This document shows positions 43,439-53,306 of a DNA stretch of 64,000 bases, piece after piece (positions within the stretch are counted from its first letter, which is position 1; every line of letters starts with the position of its first letter). The notes below the pieces were generated by a model. The model made no database searches and was not told the origin of the DNA. It saw nothing but the letters and a program-made list of their open reading frames with translations. The position numbers were made by a program, and so were the translations under genes. This stretch comes from CBDUXP01 sp965371225 [NCBI: uncultured bacterium] (GTDB lineage: Bacteria; Abyssobacteria; SURF-5; CBDUXP01), in NCBI GenBank assembly GCA_965371225.1, contig CBDUXP010000009.1:39064-103063 (forward strand), read 5' to 3'.

Positions 43439-44524
43439 TTAGCGTGCGTCCTCCGTCGCGGGATCTGGCGTTTGCCCCTTCGCCTGGCGCTGTAGGGCGC
43501 CGAGGCTGACCCCCTCGAAGGCGAGGGTGGCGAAGCCGAGCAGCACCACCGGGGCAAAGGTCGCCGCCCACGAGACGATCCCGAACGCTTCGACCACGCC
43601 GGGCAGGTCGCGGCCAATGGCGCTGTTTGCGAGGCTCAGCCCGACCGCCATGCCGATCTGGTAGGACCCGAGAAAGCCGGGCGTCGGCACCAGCACCGCA
43701 ATGCTCGCGCACGCGAGCATGATGATCGGTGCGTACCACGGCAACAGGTCCTGCAAGTTGAAGGCCAGGAAGAACGTCGGGAAGGTGAGGATGATGGTGA
43801 TCCATACCCCCACGGTATACGCGAGGCAGTAGGCCGCATGTTTCGGGCGCCGCAGCACATGCATCCCGTCCGTGAAGTGTTCCAGCATGCCGATCAGCCA
43901 CTCGCATGCGCGCGCCGGGAGGAAGAACAGCAACGCGCGGAGGGCGCGTTCCGTCCGGTCGCGGAAGAAGTACAGGAGATTCAGGACCACCAGCGCGAAA
44001 ACCAGCGCCCCCCCCATCGATACCCCAATGATGCGGCGGATCTGTTCGAGCGAGTAGGGAAACTGTTCGCTGTACTGATCGAGGGCGGACGGGTCGATAG
44101 GGAGCACACTGAATGCGAGCAAGCCGACGATCACCACCGCGACCATGTCGAACAACCGGTCCATGACGAGCGACGCCACCACGGTGGGCAGCGGCACCGT
44201 TTCCCGTTGGCTGAGGGCCACGACCCGAATCGCTTCGCCCGCGCGGGCGGGCAGGAGCGCGTTGCCCATGAACCCCAGGATGGTCGGGGTCCAGAGTCCG
44301 CGGAAGGTGATCTGCTTTGTGTCGTACAGCAAATATTTCCAGCGCCAGACCCGGAACAGCAGACTCACGAACGTGAGCAGGAACGCCGGGAGGAGCCAGA
44401 TGTACTTCGCCTGTTTGAGGGCGGCGATCAATTGCGCCGGATCCGTATTGCGGAAGAAGAAGTACAGGCACGCGGCGGCGATGGCGCCGCCCACCAGCAT
44501 CTGCACCAGAGCTTTGCGGTTCAC
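43439..44524 (-). CDS. UPF0104/AglD2-type integral membrane protein (lysylphosphatidylglycerol synthase TM family)
   Basis: The protein has 361 residues and about eight membrane helices. Family signatures are RVWRWKYLL, GNALLPARAGEAIRVVAL, SLVMDRLFDM and the C-terminal VPTPGFLGSYQIG. Related proteins are flippase domains of MprF or UPF0104 proteins of unknown substrate. The soluble lysyl-transferase domain of MprF is absent. The GTG start overlaps the carA stop as GTGA, so it is translated with the pyrimidine genes, although no known role links it to them. Confidence 0.85.
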   Translation of the reverse strand: MNRKALVQMLVGGAIAAACLYFFFRNTDPAQLIAALKQAKYIWLLPAFLLTFVSLLFRVWRWKYLLYDTKQITFRGLWTPTILGFMGNALLPARAGEAIRVVALSQRETVPLPTVVASLVMDRLFDMVAVVIVGLLAFSVLPIDPSALDQYSEQFPYSLEQIRRIIGVSMGGALVFALVVLNLLYFFRDRTERALRALLFFLPARACEWLIGMLEHFTDGMHVLRRPKHAAYCLAYTVGVWITIILTFPTFFLAFNLQDLLPWYAPIIMLACASIAVLVPTPGFLGSYQIGMAVGLSLANSAIGRDLPGVVEAFGIVSWAATFAPVVLLGFATLAFEGVSLGALQRQAKGQTPDPATEDAR

Positions 44525-45615
44525 GTGGCCGCCTTCAGCACGTCGAGGAAGGTGTCGAAGAGATAGGCCGCATCGTGCGGGCCGGGCGATGCCTCGGGGT
44601 GGAATTGCACGCTGAAACACGGCAGGTCCCGGTGCCGGAGTCCCTCGAGCGTGCCGTCGTTGAGGTTGACGTGGGTTTCGAGAATGTGCGGCGGCAATCC
44701 TTCACGTCGCACGGCGAACCCGTGGTTCTCCGTAGCGATTTCAACCCGCCCGGTTTCGAGATTCCGGATCGGCTGATTGCCCCCGTGATGGCCAAAGGGC
44801 AGCTTGTAGATCTCCAGGCCGAGGGCCAGGGCAAACATCTGGTGGCCCAGGCAAATGCCGAAGGTGGGCAGCTCCTCCAGCAGGGTGGCGATGCGGGGCA
44901 CGAGGTCCGGCACGCCTTCCGGGTCGCCGGGCCCATTCGAGAGAAACAGCCCGTGAGGCTTGTGCGCGCGGACTTCGTCCAGCGACGCCTGAGCGGGCAG
45001 CACGATCACTTCACATTCGCGATCGGTCAGATGGTTCAGGATGTTGGTCTTGATGCCCAGGTCAAACGCCACCACGCGGAACATTGTGTGTTTCGTGGCC
45101 GGCCGGACGTACACCGCCTCGGTGGTGACTTCCCGCACCAGGTCACGGCCGAGGAGTCCGGGCGCGGCTTGCGCTTGGGCGACGACGACTGCGGGATCGC
45201 ATTCCGTTGTGGACAGGATCCCGTTCATGGCGCCGGCGTCGCGAATGTGGCGGGTGAGCGCGCGGGTATCCACCCCTTCAATGCCGACGATCCCGTGCTC
45301 GCACAGGTATTCCGGCAAGGGTTGCGTCGCCCGCCAGTTGCTCGGCGTCTTGCAGCACTCGTGCATGACGAAACCACTCAGGAAAGGCTGGCGCGACTCC
45401 ACGTCTTCGGGATTGACCCCGTAGTTCCCGATGAGCGGATACGTCATGGCGACGATTTGGCCGCGGTAGGACGGGTCGGTCAGGATTTCCTGATACCCGG
45501 TCATGCTCGTGTTGAACACGACCTCGCCCGCGGCGTCGCCTTCGGCGCCGACGGCGCGCCCGCGGAATACCCGCCCGTCTTCCAGGGCGAGGAGCGCCGG
45601 TGTGGCCCGTGGCAT
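44521..45615 (-). CDS. carA: Carbamoyl-phosphate synthase small subunit
   Basis: The protein has 364 residues. The glutaminase domain has the nucleophile in FGICLGHQMFALALG and the His/Glu pair in SVQFHPEASPGPHD; the N-terminal domain starts ALLALEDGRVFRG. CarA delivers ammonia to CarB for carbamoyl phosphate. carB is not in the window, where it would normally follow. The gene starts 1 base after the pyrC stop. Confidence 0.95.
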   Translation of the reverse strand: MPRATPALLALEDGRVFRGRAVGAEGDAAGEVVFNTSMTGYQEILTDPSYRGQIVAMTYPLIGNYGVNPEDVESRQPFLSGFVMHECCKTPSNWRATQPLPEYLCEHGIVGIEGVDTRALTRHIRDAGAMNGILSTTECDPAVVVAQAQAAPGLLGRDLVREVTTEAVYVRPATKHTMFRVVAFDLGIKTNILNHLTDRECEVIVLPAQASLDEVRAHKPHGLFLSNGPGDPEGVPDLVPRIATLLEELPTFGICLGHQMFALALGLEIYKLPFGHHGGNQPIRNLETGRVEIATENHGFAVRREGLPPHILETHVNLNDGTLEGLRHRDLPCFSVQFHPEASPGPHDAAYLFDTFLDVLKAAT

Positions 45616-45616
45616 T

Positions 45617-46912
45617 TCACGCCACCAGCTTTCCGTCGACGACCAGGTGCCGGCCGCGAGACACCACCTGCTGCACCCGGCCCTTGAGCGACCAGCCGTC
45701 GAACGGACTATTCCGCGACTTGCTCGCGCTGTCTGCCACTCGGTAGTCCGCCTCGGCCGCGAGGTCGAAGACGGCCACGTCGCCCGGCGCGCCGAGGGAG
45801 AGCGTGCCGATGCCGCCGGGGAGCTTGAGGATGCGGGCGGGATTGCAGGTCAGCTGCGCGACGATGCGGGGGAGCGGGATGTGGCCGGGCTCCACGAGAT
45901 GCGTGTACGCGAGCGCGAACGCGGTTTCCAGGCCGAGGATGCCGAACGGGGCTTCCGTGAACGCGGTCGCTTTCTCCACAGGAGTGTGGGGCGCGTGGTC
46001 CGTCGCGATCGCATCCAGGGTCCCGTCCGCCAAGCCCGCGCGGATCCCTTCGATATCCTGCGCGGTCTGCAGCGGCGGGTTCATCTTCGCGTTCGTGTCA
46101 TACGGCCCCACCGCCTCATCGGTCAGGCAGAAGTAGTGCGGCGCGGTTTCGGCGGTCAGGGGGATCCCCCATTGCTTGCCGAGGCGGATGAGATCGACGC
46201 TTTGCGCGGCACTGCAGTGGGCGATGTGGATGTGGCCGCCGGTCAATTGCGCGAGGAACATATCCCGCGCCACGTGGATGGATTCCGCGCAGCCGGGGAT
46301 GCCGGGCAACCCCAGCTGGGTGGCGATGAGGCCTTCGTGCATGCTGCCATCGGCGCTCAGCGACTTGTCTTCGCAATGGGAGATGATGGGCAGGTTGAAC
46401 ACCCGCCCGTATTCGAGGGCGCGGCGCAACAGGGTCGCGTCCATCACAGGCATCCCATCGTCGCTCAGGGCGACGACCCCGGCCTCATGCAGGTCCGCGA
46501 TCTCGGTCAGCTCCTCTCCGGCCAGCCCCTTCGTGACGGCGCCGATGACGAACACGTTGCTCAGATCGGCCGCCGCCGCCTGCTCCTGCACGTACGTGGC
46601 GACCTCGGCATTATCGATGACCGGATCCGTATTCGCCATGCAGACCAGGGTGGTCACGCCGCCGCGCAGGCCCGCGCGACAGCCGGTGGCGACGGTTTCC
46701 TTATCCTCATTGCCCGGCTCGCGCAGGTGCACGTGCATGTCTACGAGGCCGGGGGTCACGAGGCAGTCACGCGCGTTGATGATGGTGTGCGCGCCGGCGG
46801 GAATGCGCTTGCTGATCCGCGTGACCACGCCGTTGTCGATGAGGAGGTCGCGCTCCCCGTCCAGGTCGCTGGCGGGATCGACGATCCGCCCGCCCTTGAT
46901 CAGCAGCCCCAC
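45617..46912 (-). CDS. pyrC: Dihydroorotase
   Basis: The protein has 431 residues, the class I dihydroorotase length. The first zinc ligands are in DMHVHLREPG; further ligands are in ISHCED, IAHCS and the ATDHAPHT motif near the end. It cyclises carbamoyl aspartate to dihydroorotate. It lies 13 bases after pyrB, the usual pyrB-pyrC pair. Confidence 0.95.
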   Translation of the reverse strand: MGLLIKGGRIVDPASDLDGERDLLIDNGVVTRISKRIPAGAHTIINARDCLVTPGLVDMHVHLREPGNEDKETVATGCRAGLRGGVTTLVCMANTDPVIDNAEVATYVQEQAAAADLSNVFVIGAVTKGLAGEELTEIADLHEAGVVALSDDGMPVMDATLLRRALEYGRVFNLPIISHCEDKSLSADGSMHEGLIATQLGLPGIPGCAESIHVARDMFLAQLTGGHIHIAHCSAAQSVDLIRLGKQWGIPLTAETAPHYFCLTDEAVGPYDTNAKMNPPLQTAQDIEGIRAGLADGTLDAIATDHAPHTPVEKATAFTEAPFGILGLETAFALAYTHLVEPGHIPLPRIVAQLTCNPARILKLPGGIGTLSLGAPGDVAVFDLAAEADYRVADSASKSRNSPFDGWSLKGRVQQVVSRGRHLVVDGKLVA

Positions 46913-46925
46913 GGGTCCCCGCCTC

Positions 46926-48536
<1,611 letters not shown>

Positions 48537-48540
48537 CCGA

Positions 48541-48570
48541 AGTCTAAGCGCTCCGCCCGGGCGAAGTCAA
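48541..48570 (-). promoter_or_regulatory. Promoter of the pyrimidine operon
   Basis: On the minus strand TTGACT (48565-48570) and TAGACT (48541-48546) are 18 bases apart. Transcription would begin near 48533, placing the PyrR-binding stem-loop within the first 60 bases of the RNA, as in known pyr leaders. Confidence 0.5.
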
Positions 48571-48592
48571 CGCGGCGTGACCCCGCGCGGGT

Positions 48593-49321
48593 TTACGGTC
48601 GGGGGGCGGCGAGGACGGTCGCGGGGACGGGCGTTGCGGCCGGCGCGAGGTCCGCGAGGCGCGCGGTGGCGTCCCGCTCCCAGAGGCTGCCCGGTTGGGT
48701 GCTCACGATGTCGCGGTACAGCGCGAGGGCCGCGTCCACCTCTCCGCGCGTCTCGGCCAGCCGGGCCAGCGCCAATTGCGCCTGAGGCGCGGTGTACCCG
48801 TCCGGGGCCAGGTTCAGGGCCTGCTGGTAGGCCGTTGCGGCCTCAGCCGGTTGGCCTTCGGCCTCGAGGGTCGTCCCGACGCCGAGGGCTGCGGCCGGCA
48901 GGAGCGGCGACGCGGGCTGGGTCTCCAGTATGTGTGTGTACAGTGCGCGCGCTTCCCCGTACTTCTCCGCGTCGAATGCCAACTGCGCCGCCGCAAACGC
49001 GGCCCGGAGCCCCGCGCCGGTGGCGCCGTACGTGTGCGCCACCTCACGCAGGGCATCCAGCCGCTGGGAAGCGTCCTCGACTTGCGTGGCTGCGAAGTGC
49101 GCCTCTGCCGCGGCGACCTGCTGCCCAGCGCCGTACTCGCGCACAGCGATGAACGCACTGGCCCCAATAACGATCGCGGCGAGCACGCCGGCCAGCACGG
49201 GCCAATGCGCTTGCGCGTAAGCTTGCAGGCGCACCATGCGGTCGTACATGGCGTCCGCGGCGTCCAGGTGCGCGGCAGCGCGGGCGCGTGAGGCTGGAGG
49301 GTTCGGGGCGGCTTTGGCCAT
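48593..49321 (-). CDS. Membrane-anchored TPR protein (YfgM-like)
   Basis: The protein has 242 residues. A single membrane helix (VLAGVLAAIVIGASAFIAV, about residues 42-60) follows a cytoplasmic N-terminus, and the periplasmic part has about four TPR repeats (YGEARALYTHILETQPASP, AEAATAYQQALNLAPDGY). This matches the layout of YfgM, an ancillary protein of the SecYEG-PpiD complex, but TPR proteins converge easily. It follows a lipoprotein gene by 28 bases on the same strand. It ends just upstream of the pyr promoter. Confidence 0.72.
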   Translation of the reverse strand: MAKAAPNPPASRARAAAHLDAADAMYDRMVRLQAYAQAHWPVLAGVLAAIVIGASAFIAVREYGAGQQVAAAEAHFAATQVEDASQRLDALREVAHTYGATGAGLRAAFAAAQLAFDAEKYGEARALYTHILETQPASPLLPAAALGVGTTLEAEGQPAEAATAYQQALNLAPDGYTAPQAQLALARLAETRGEVDAALALYRDIVSTQPGSLWERDATARLADLAPAATPVPATVLAAPRP

Positions 49322-49349
49322 CGGGACACTCAGGCCGCCCGAAGCGGCG

Positions 49350-49838
49350 CTAATAGTTCGGTTGTACGGCGGTCACGCCACGCGGACGGAAGTCGATACG
49401 CACGTCGGTGCCCGACCGCCCCGCGCGGGTCAGCACGATCATACAGACCCGCTCGGGTTTCTCGAAGTTGAGCACCACCGTTTGATGCTCCACCACATTT
49501 ACGAGCGTCCAATTATACTGCACCATTTCGTCGAGGAAGAACTGCGTAGTCGCACCCACGGACGCTTTGCCCACGTACCGCATGCTGCCAATTTCCCGGT
49601 CGCGGTCCTGGTACACGTAACTCTGCGCCCGGTCGAACTCGAACCCGGTGGGCACGGGGATGTCCGAAATACGAAAACTGGGCGCCAGCGACAGGGCCGG
49701 ACCCACGTTCGCGTTGCGCCGCCCAGTCGAGACGGTGTCGCCGTCAATCGCCCCACTCCCGCGGTTGCGATTGGTGCACCCGAGCGTGATTCCGCCACTC
49801 AACACGATCACCGCCGCCACCATCCAGCTCCGTCGCAT
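49350..49838 (-). CDS. Lipoprotein of unknown function
   Basis: The protein has 162 residues. A signal peptide ending GGITLGC gives a lipoprotein. The mature domain, ISDIPVPTGFEFDRAQSYVY then MRYVGKASVGATTQFFLDEM and YNWTLVNV, matches a recurrent uncharacterised lipoprotein pattern in diderm bacteria. The ATG at 49838 has GGGAGG 8 bases upstream; the ATG at 49844 is too close to it. A strong promoter lies at 49890-49918. The TPR gene follows, and the two probably form one transcript. Confidence 0.78.
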   Translation of the reverse strand: MRRSWMVAAVIVLSGGITLGCTNRNRGSGAIDGDTVSTGRRNANVGPALSLAPSFRISDIPVPTGFEFDRAQSYVYQDRDREIGSMRYVGKASVGATTQFFLDEMVQYNWTLVNVVEHQTVVLNFEKPERVCMIVLTRAGRSGTDVRIDFRPRGVTAVQPNY

Positions 49839-50216
49839 GCTCATATCCTCCCGCCCAGCGCCCGAGGCGTGCCCGCCCAAGCGGCACCCATTGTAAATCG
49901 GGCGAGCTTCACTGTCAAATTTGACCACAAGATATTGTGTATTCGACTGCCAGTATACCAGAACGGTATAACATCTAGTGGTCCGGTGGCTCCTCAGGTC
50001 CGCCGTCAAGCCGGTGTGGCGCGCGCGGGAGTGGCATCCATGACGCTTTCGTGGGAAAGTGTGCGCCCATGGAAGCTGATGAGGGCGGGCGGCACTGACC
50101 TGTCGGCATCCGGCCAGCCACCTGCAACGCGATGACATGAGCGCGTGCTGGCCTGTATGCTCTGCATTACCTGGTTTGCCGGAAGCCTGCTGCGCCAGGA
50201 GGGGGGACACGGGGTG
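49839..50216. other. Intergenic region between lipoprotein and alpha/beta hydrolase genes
   Basis: This 378-base divergent region holds no gene that I can support. Its left part contains the lipoprotein promoter. An AT-rich core (49921-49980) carries the palindromes CACAA-GATA-TTGTG (49926-49939) and TATACC-AGAAC-GGTATA (49954-49970), the latter with a -10-like TATAAC for the plus strand at 49967-49972. The right part (about 50000-50190) is GC-rich and featureless apart from one short hairpin CTTTC-GTGG-GAAAG near 50046. Confidence 0.5.
49890..49918 (-). promoter_or_regulatory. Strong sigma70 promoter for the lipoprotein-TPR unit
   Basis: On the minus strand a consensus TTGACA (49913-49918) is followed after exactly 17 bases by TACAAT (49890-49895). 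The predicted start lies about 45 bases before the lipoprotein ATG. It is one of the best promoter matches in the window. Confidence 0.65.
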
Positions 50217-51173
50217 ATGAGGAAAAAATGGACGGGGCGACAGTGGGCGCCGACACGCCTGTGGCTGGTGCTGGCCCTGCTAGTCCCCGGTTGCGCGACG
50301 CAGGAAAACGTGCTCCAGGCCAAGGCCCATGAAGACGCCGGCGGTTTCGTGCAGGTTGGGAGGCTGCGGACGTTCTACGTGCAGAAGGGCGCCAAGGACC
50401 AGCCAGCCCTGGTGCTGATCCACGGGATCGCGGCCTCGACGTTCTCCTTCCGGCACAATATTGAGCCCCTCGCCGCGCATTTTGCTGTCTATGCGCTGGA
50501 TTTGAAGGGATTTGGGGCCACCGACAAACCCCTGGGGGGCTACGGCCTGGATGACCTCCGGGACCACGTGTCCGGCTTTATGGACGTGATGGGGCTTGGA
50601 CACGCTGTGCTTATTGGGAACTCCATGGGCGGAGAAGTCGCCATTCGCTTGGCCCTCAGCCAGCCAGAACGGGTTGATGGGCTTGTACTTATCGATCCCG
50701 CGGGGTTCATGCGGTGGTGGGATACTCCCCTGGAGGGACGCGTGATGACGCTAGCACCGGGTATTGGGGAACTGCTGACGGCCCCGCTGCCGCTGCAAAG
50801 ACGGGTGAACCGGCGGGTGGTGGCCCGGTACTTGCGTCGTGTATACCACGATCCTACGCTTGTCACACCAGAGGTGGTGGATGGCTACTACCTCCCCATG
50901 GCGCGCATGGCCGGCAACCGGGGCTTTCTGGCCCGGATGCGGGCCCACGACTGGGGCGGGGTGGCCGACCGGATCGGGGAGATCACTGCCCCGACCATGG
51001 TGCTCTGGGGTGAGGAAGATCAGCTGATCCCGGTCGCCCATGCGGAACGCTTCCGTGGAGCCCTTCCAGACGCTAAGATTATCGTTTATCCAGATGCCGG
51101 CCATAATCCACATGCCGAAGTGCCAGAGCTGGTCAATCGCGACATCATCGATTTCGTGGATTCGCTCTCGTAG
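50217..51173 (+). CDS. Lipoprotein alpha/beta hydrolase
   Basis: The protein has 318 residues. A signal peptide ends LALLVPGC, a possible lipobox. The alpha/beta hydrolase fold is complete: oxyanion LVLIHGIAAS, nucleophile in GNSMGG, Asp in GEEDQLIP and His in DAGHNPH. Substrate is unknown; related enzymes hydrolyse esters or C-C bonds. The start is the ATG at 50217, with a GTG at 50214 as alternative; AGGAGGGGG lies about 15 bases upstream. The YiiX-like gene overlaps its 3' end. Confidence 0.85.
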   Translation: MRKKWTGRQWAPTRLWLVLALLVPGCATQENVLQAKAHEDAGGFVQVGRLRTFYVQKGAKDQPALVLIHGIAASTFSFRHNIEPLAAHFAVYALDLKGFGATDKPLGGYGLDDLRDHVSGFMDVMGLGHAVLIGNSMGGEVAIRLALSQPERVDGLVLIDPAGFMRWWDTPLEGRVMTLAPGIGELLTAPLPLQRRVNRRVVARYLRRVYHDPTLVTPEVVDGYYLPMARMAGNRGFLARMRAHDWGGVADRIGEITAPTMVLWGEEDQLIPVAHAERFRGALPDAKIIVYPDAGHNPHAEVPELVNRDIIDFVDSLS

Positions 51174-52089
51174 CCACGGCTTCGCGTTCCTCATCGCCGT
51201 CTGCTGCGCGGTCTGGGGCCTTGCGCCGCCCGTGTCCGCCGGGTGGCGCGAAGTGGAAATCAGCCCCGTGCGCTTCACCCCTCCCGAAGGGGCGGACGTC
51301 TTGGATTTGGCGGGCCTGACTCCCGCCCCCCTGGCCCATGACCTTCAGCCGAACAACATCAATCGGCGGCTGGTGCCCTACGGCCCCGATTTGCCCCTGG
51401 CGGAACGTCGGGCGCGCGACTTGGCCGAGGAATCCGCACACTGGTTCGCGTTCGCGGACCAGCACCTGCGGGATGGCGACGTGCTGTTCCGCCTGGGCCG
51501 CGCGCGCACCCATCTCATCATGAACTTCAGTGTGGTCACCGCCCGGGCGACGCGCAGTCGCTACTCCCACAGCGGGGTCTTCCGGTGGCGTGATGGGGTA
51601 CCGGAAGTGGTGGACATCACCTCCACCGGCTATCGGGCCCAGGCCTTCCCAGTGTGGATGCGCGAGGTGGAGCGGAACAAGTTCGCCATCGGTCGTCTCA
51701 AGCCGGCCTACCGCAGTCGCATCCCGCAGGTGCTCGCGTTTCTCCAGAGGCAGAGCGAGGTCCGTCCCGAGTTCGATTACGTCTTCGAGCCGGATAATGG
51801 GGTGTACTACTGCAATGAGATGACGGAACTCGCGTTCCGGGCCGCAGGCGTCGCCCTGAGCGAGCCGGTCCCGAGCAACCTGTTGCCGGGCCGCTACGAC
51901 GTCCCCGTCTGGATCTGGCTGATCGAACACGTGGGCAAGGTGAACATGGAGACGCCGGTCTACGTGGTGGGCAATGCGGACTACGGCATGTACGGCAGCG
52001 ACAAGCTGGACGTGGTGTACGTCAGTGAAGACGACCGTCCCGAACGGACGGACGGCGTGATCGTGGCCGTGCTCCCCAGCCCCGACTGA
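51112..52089 (+). CDS. YiiX-like permuted papain-fold hydrolase, secreted
   Basis: The protein has 325 residues from this start. A signal peptide (GFAFLIAVCCAVWGLAPPVSA) precedes a YiiX/YebB-like permuted NlpC/P60 domain: DGDVLFRLGRARTHLIMN, then YSHSGVFRW with the likely catalytic His, and FEPDNGVYYCNEMTELAF with the likely catalytic Cys. These proteins are thought to be lipid- or peptidoglycan-directed thiol hydrolases. The start is uncertain: the ATG at 51112 overlaps the hydrolase gene by 62 bases and no better start lies closer to the signal peptide. Overlap suggests joint expression. Confidence 0.75.
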   Translation: MPKCQSWSIATSSISWIRSRSHGFAFLIAVCCAVWGLAPPVSAGWREVEISPVRFTPPEGADVLDLAGLTPAPLAHDLQPNNINRRLVPYGPDLPLAERRARDLAEESAHWFAFADQHLRDGDVLFRLGRARTHLIMNFSVVTARATRSRYSHSGVFRWRDGVPEVVDITSTGYRAQAFPVWMREVERNKFAIGRLKPAYRSRIPQVLAFLQRQSEVRPEFDYVFEPDNGVYYCNEMTELAFRAAGVALSEPVPSNLLPGRYDVPVWIWLIEHVGKVNMETPVYVVGNADYGMYGSDKLDVVYVSEDDRPERTDGVIVAVLPSPD

Positions 52090-52236
52090 GCCCTCCGCCC
52101 CCCGTTACCGCCTCTCCCCCACCTGCCGCTCGCGTGGGCGCGCTTGTGGGACTCTGCCGAATCGCGTAGGCTCTGACGCCGGAACCGCCGTCTCGCGCGT
52201 CGGCGCTGCCCGGGGACGCAGGGACCGACCGGGCAT

Positions 52237-53280
52237 ATGCCTACCAGCGATCTCGAACAGGATTTGTGGTACCGCCTGCGGTTGTCGGGCATGGCCCTCG
52301 CCGCCGTCTTGTGCCTTGGGGTGCTGGGGTACACCGTCTTCGCCCCGGACAGTTCGCTCCTCGACCGCATATACATGACCGTGGTCACCCTGACCACGGT
52401 GGGTTACGGCGAGGTCATCTCGACGGCCGACCGGCCCGGCCTGAAAATTTTCACCATGTTCTTCATGGTGTTTGGGATGGGATTCCTCCTGTTCAGCGTG
52501 ACCACGCTCACGGCCACTCTGGTCGAGTTCGATCTCAGCCACGTATTTCGGAGACGCCGCATGGAACGACGCATCGCCGACCTTGAGAACCACTACATCC
52601 TCTGCGGCGCCGGGGAGACCGGCACCCATGTCATCGAGGAGTTCCAGGTGACTAATGTGCCCTTCGTAGTGGTGGAGGAAAACCCGGACTCCTGCCCCGT
52701 CCTGGAGGCCTCCGGTGACGGATTGTTAGTCGTGCAGGGTGATGCGACGGATGAGGACGTGCTGAGGCAGGCGGGGATCGCGCGGGCGCGGGGTCTCTGC
52801 GCGGTGCTGCAGAGCGACAAGGACAACCTCTTCCTCACGCTGACGGCGCGGGGCCTGAATTCGACCCTGCGCATCGTCGCCCGCGGAGTGGGCGCGCGGG
52901 TCGTGGCCAAGCTCGTGCGCGCCGGGGCGGACTCCGTCGTGTCCCCCACCTCCATCGGCGGCCTCCGCATGGCGAGTGAACTCATCCGGCCGCACACGGT
53001 GAGTTTTCTGGACTTGATGCTGCGGGACATCGGCGAGAGTCACCGGTTCGGCGAGTTGCCCGTCACTGCTGGCAGCGGCTGGACGGGCAAGTGCATCCGG
53101 GACCTCCCCCTCCGGGAACGCCAGATGCTGGTGGTGGCGGTTCGGGAGCCCACCGGCGCGTTTCGGTACGTGCCGCCCGCCGACTTCCAGGTGGTGACCG
53201 GCTGTACGCTGATCGTCTTAGGGCGGACGGATACGGTGGCGGCTATGCGGGCCGAACTGCAACAGGCCGAGGCGCCTTAG
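52237..53280 (+). CDS. Potassium channel with RCK N and C domains
   Basis: The protein has 347 residues. Two membrane helices surround a pore with the selectivity filter TLTTVGYGE (about residues 51-59). A TrkA-N/RCK domain follows (HYILCGAGETGTHVIEEF, with VVVEENP and VQGDATDEDVLRQAGI), then a TrkA-C domain (FRYVPPADFQVVTGCTLIVLG). This is the MthK/Kch architecture, in which RCK domains gate the pore in response to Ca2+, nucleotides or, in several bacteria, c-di-AMP. The start ATG has no strong Shine-Dalgarno sequence. The gene converges on the NtrC-family gene. Confidence 0.92.
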   Translation: MPTSDLEQDLWYRLRLSGMALAAVLCLGVLGYTVFAPDSSLLDRIYMTVVTLTTVGYGEVISTADRPGLKIFTMFFMVFGMGFLLFSVTTLTATLVEFDLSHVFRRRRMERRIADLENHYILCGAGETGTHVIEEFQVTNVPFVVVEENPDSCPVLEASGDGLLVVQGDATDEDVLRQAGIARARGLCAVLQSDKDNLFLTLTARGLNSTLRIVARGVGARVVAKLVRAGADSVVSPTSIGGLRMASELIRPHTVSFLDLMLRDIGESHRFGELPVTAGSGWTGKCIRDLPLRERQMLVVAVREPTGAFRYVPPADFQVVTGCTLIVLGRTDTVAAMRAELQQAEAP

Positions 53281-53294
53281 GCCGGCCGCCGGCC
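53280..53294. terminator. Hairpin between convergent channel and regulator genes
   Basis: GGCCGG-CCG-CCGGCC forms a perfect six-pair stem with a three-base loop directly after the channel stop codon. It has no U-tract on either strand, so it may only slow polymerase or serve both strands weakly. Confidence 0.3.
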
Positions 53295-53306
53295 GGGCCC
53301 GCTCGG

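Noticed and set aside
43353-44471. Alternative 372-codon minus-strand frame over the UPF0104 gene
   Set aside because: It lacks membrane segments, whereas the UPF0104 frame has eight and overlaps carA in the usual coupled way.
50076-50083. CTGATGAG, resembling the hammerhead ribozyme core
   Set aside because: No matching CGAAAC-type second core segment or paired stems lie nearby.
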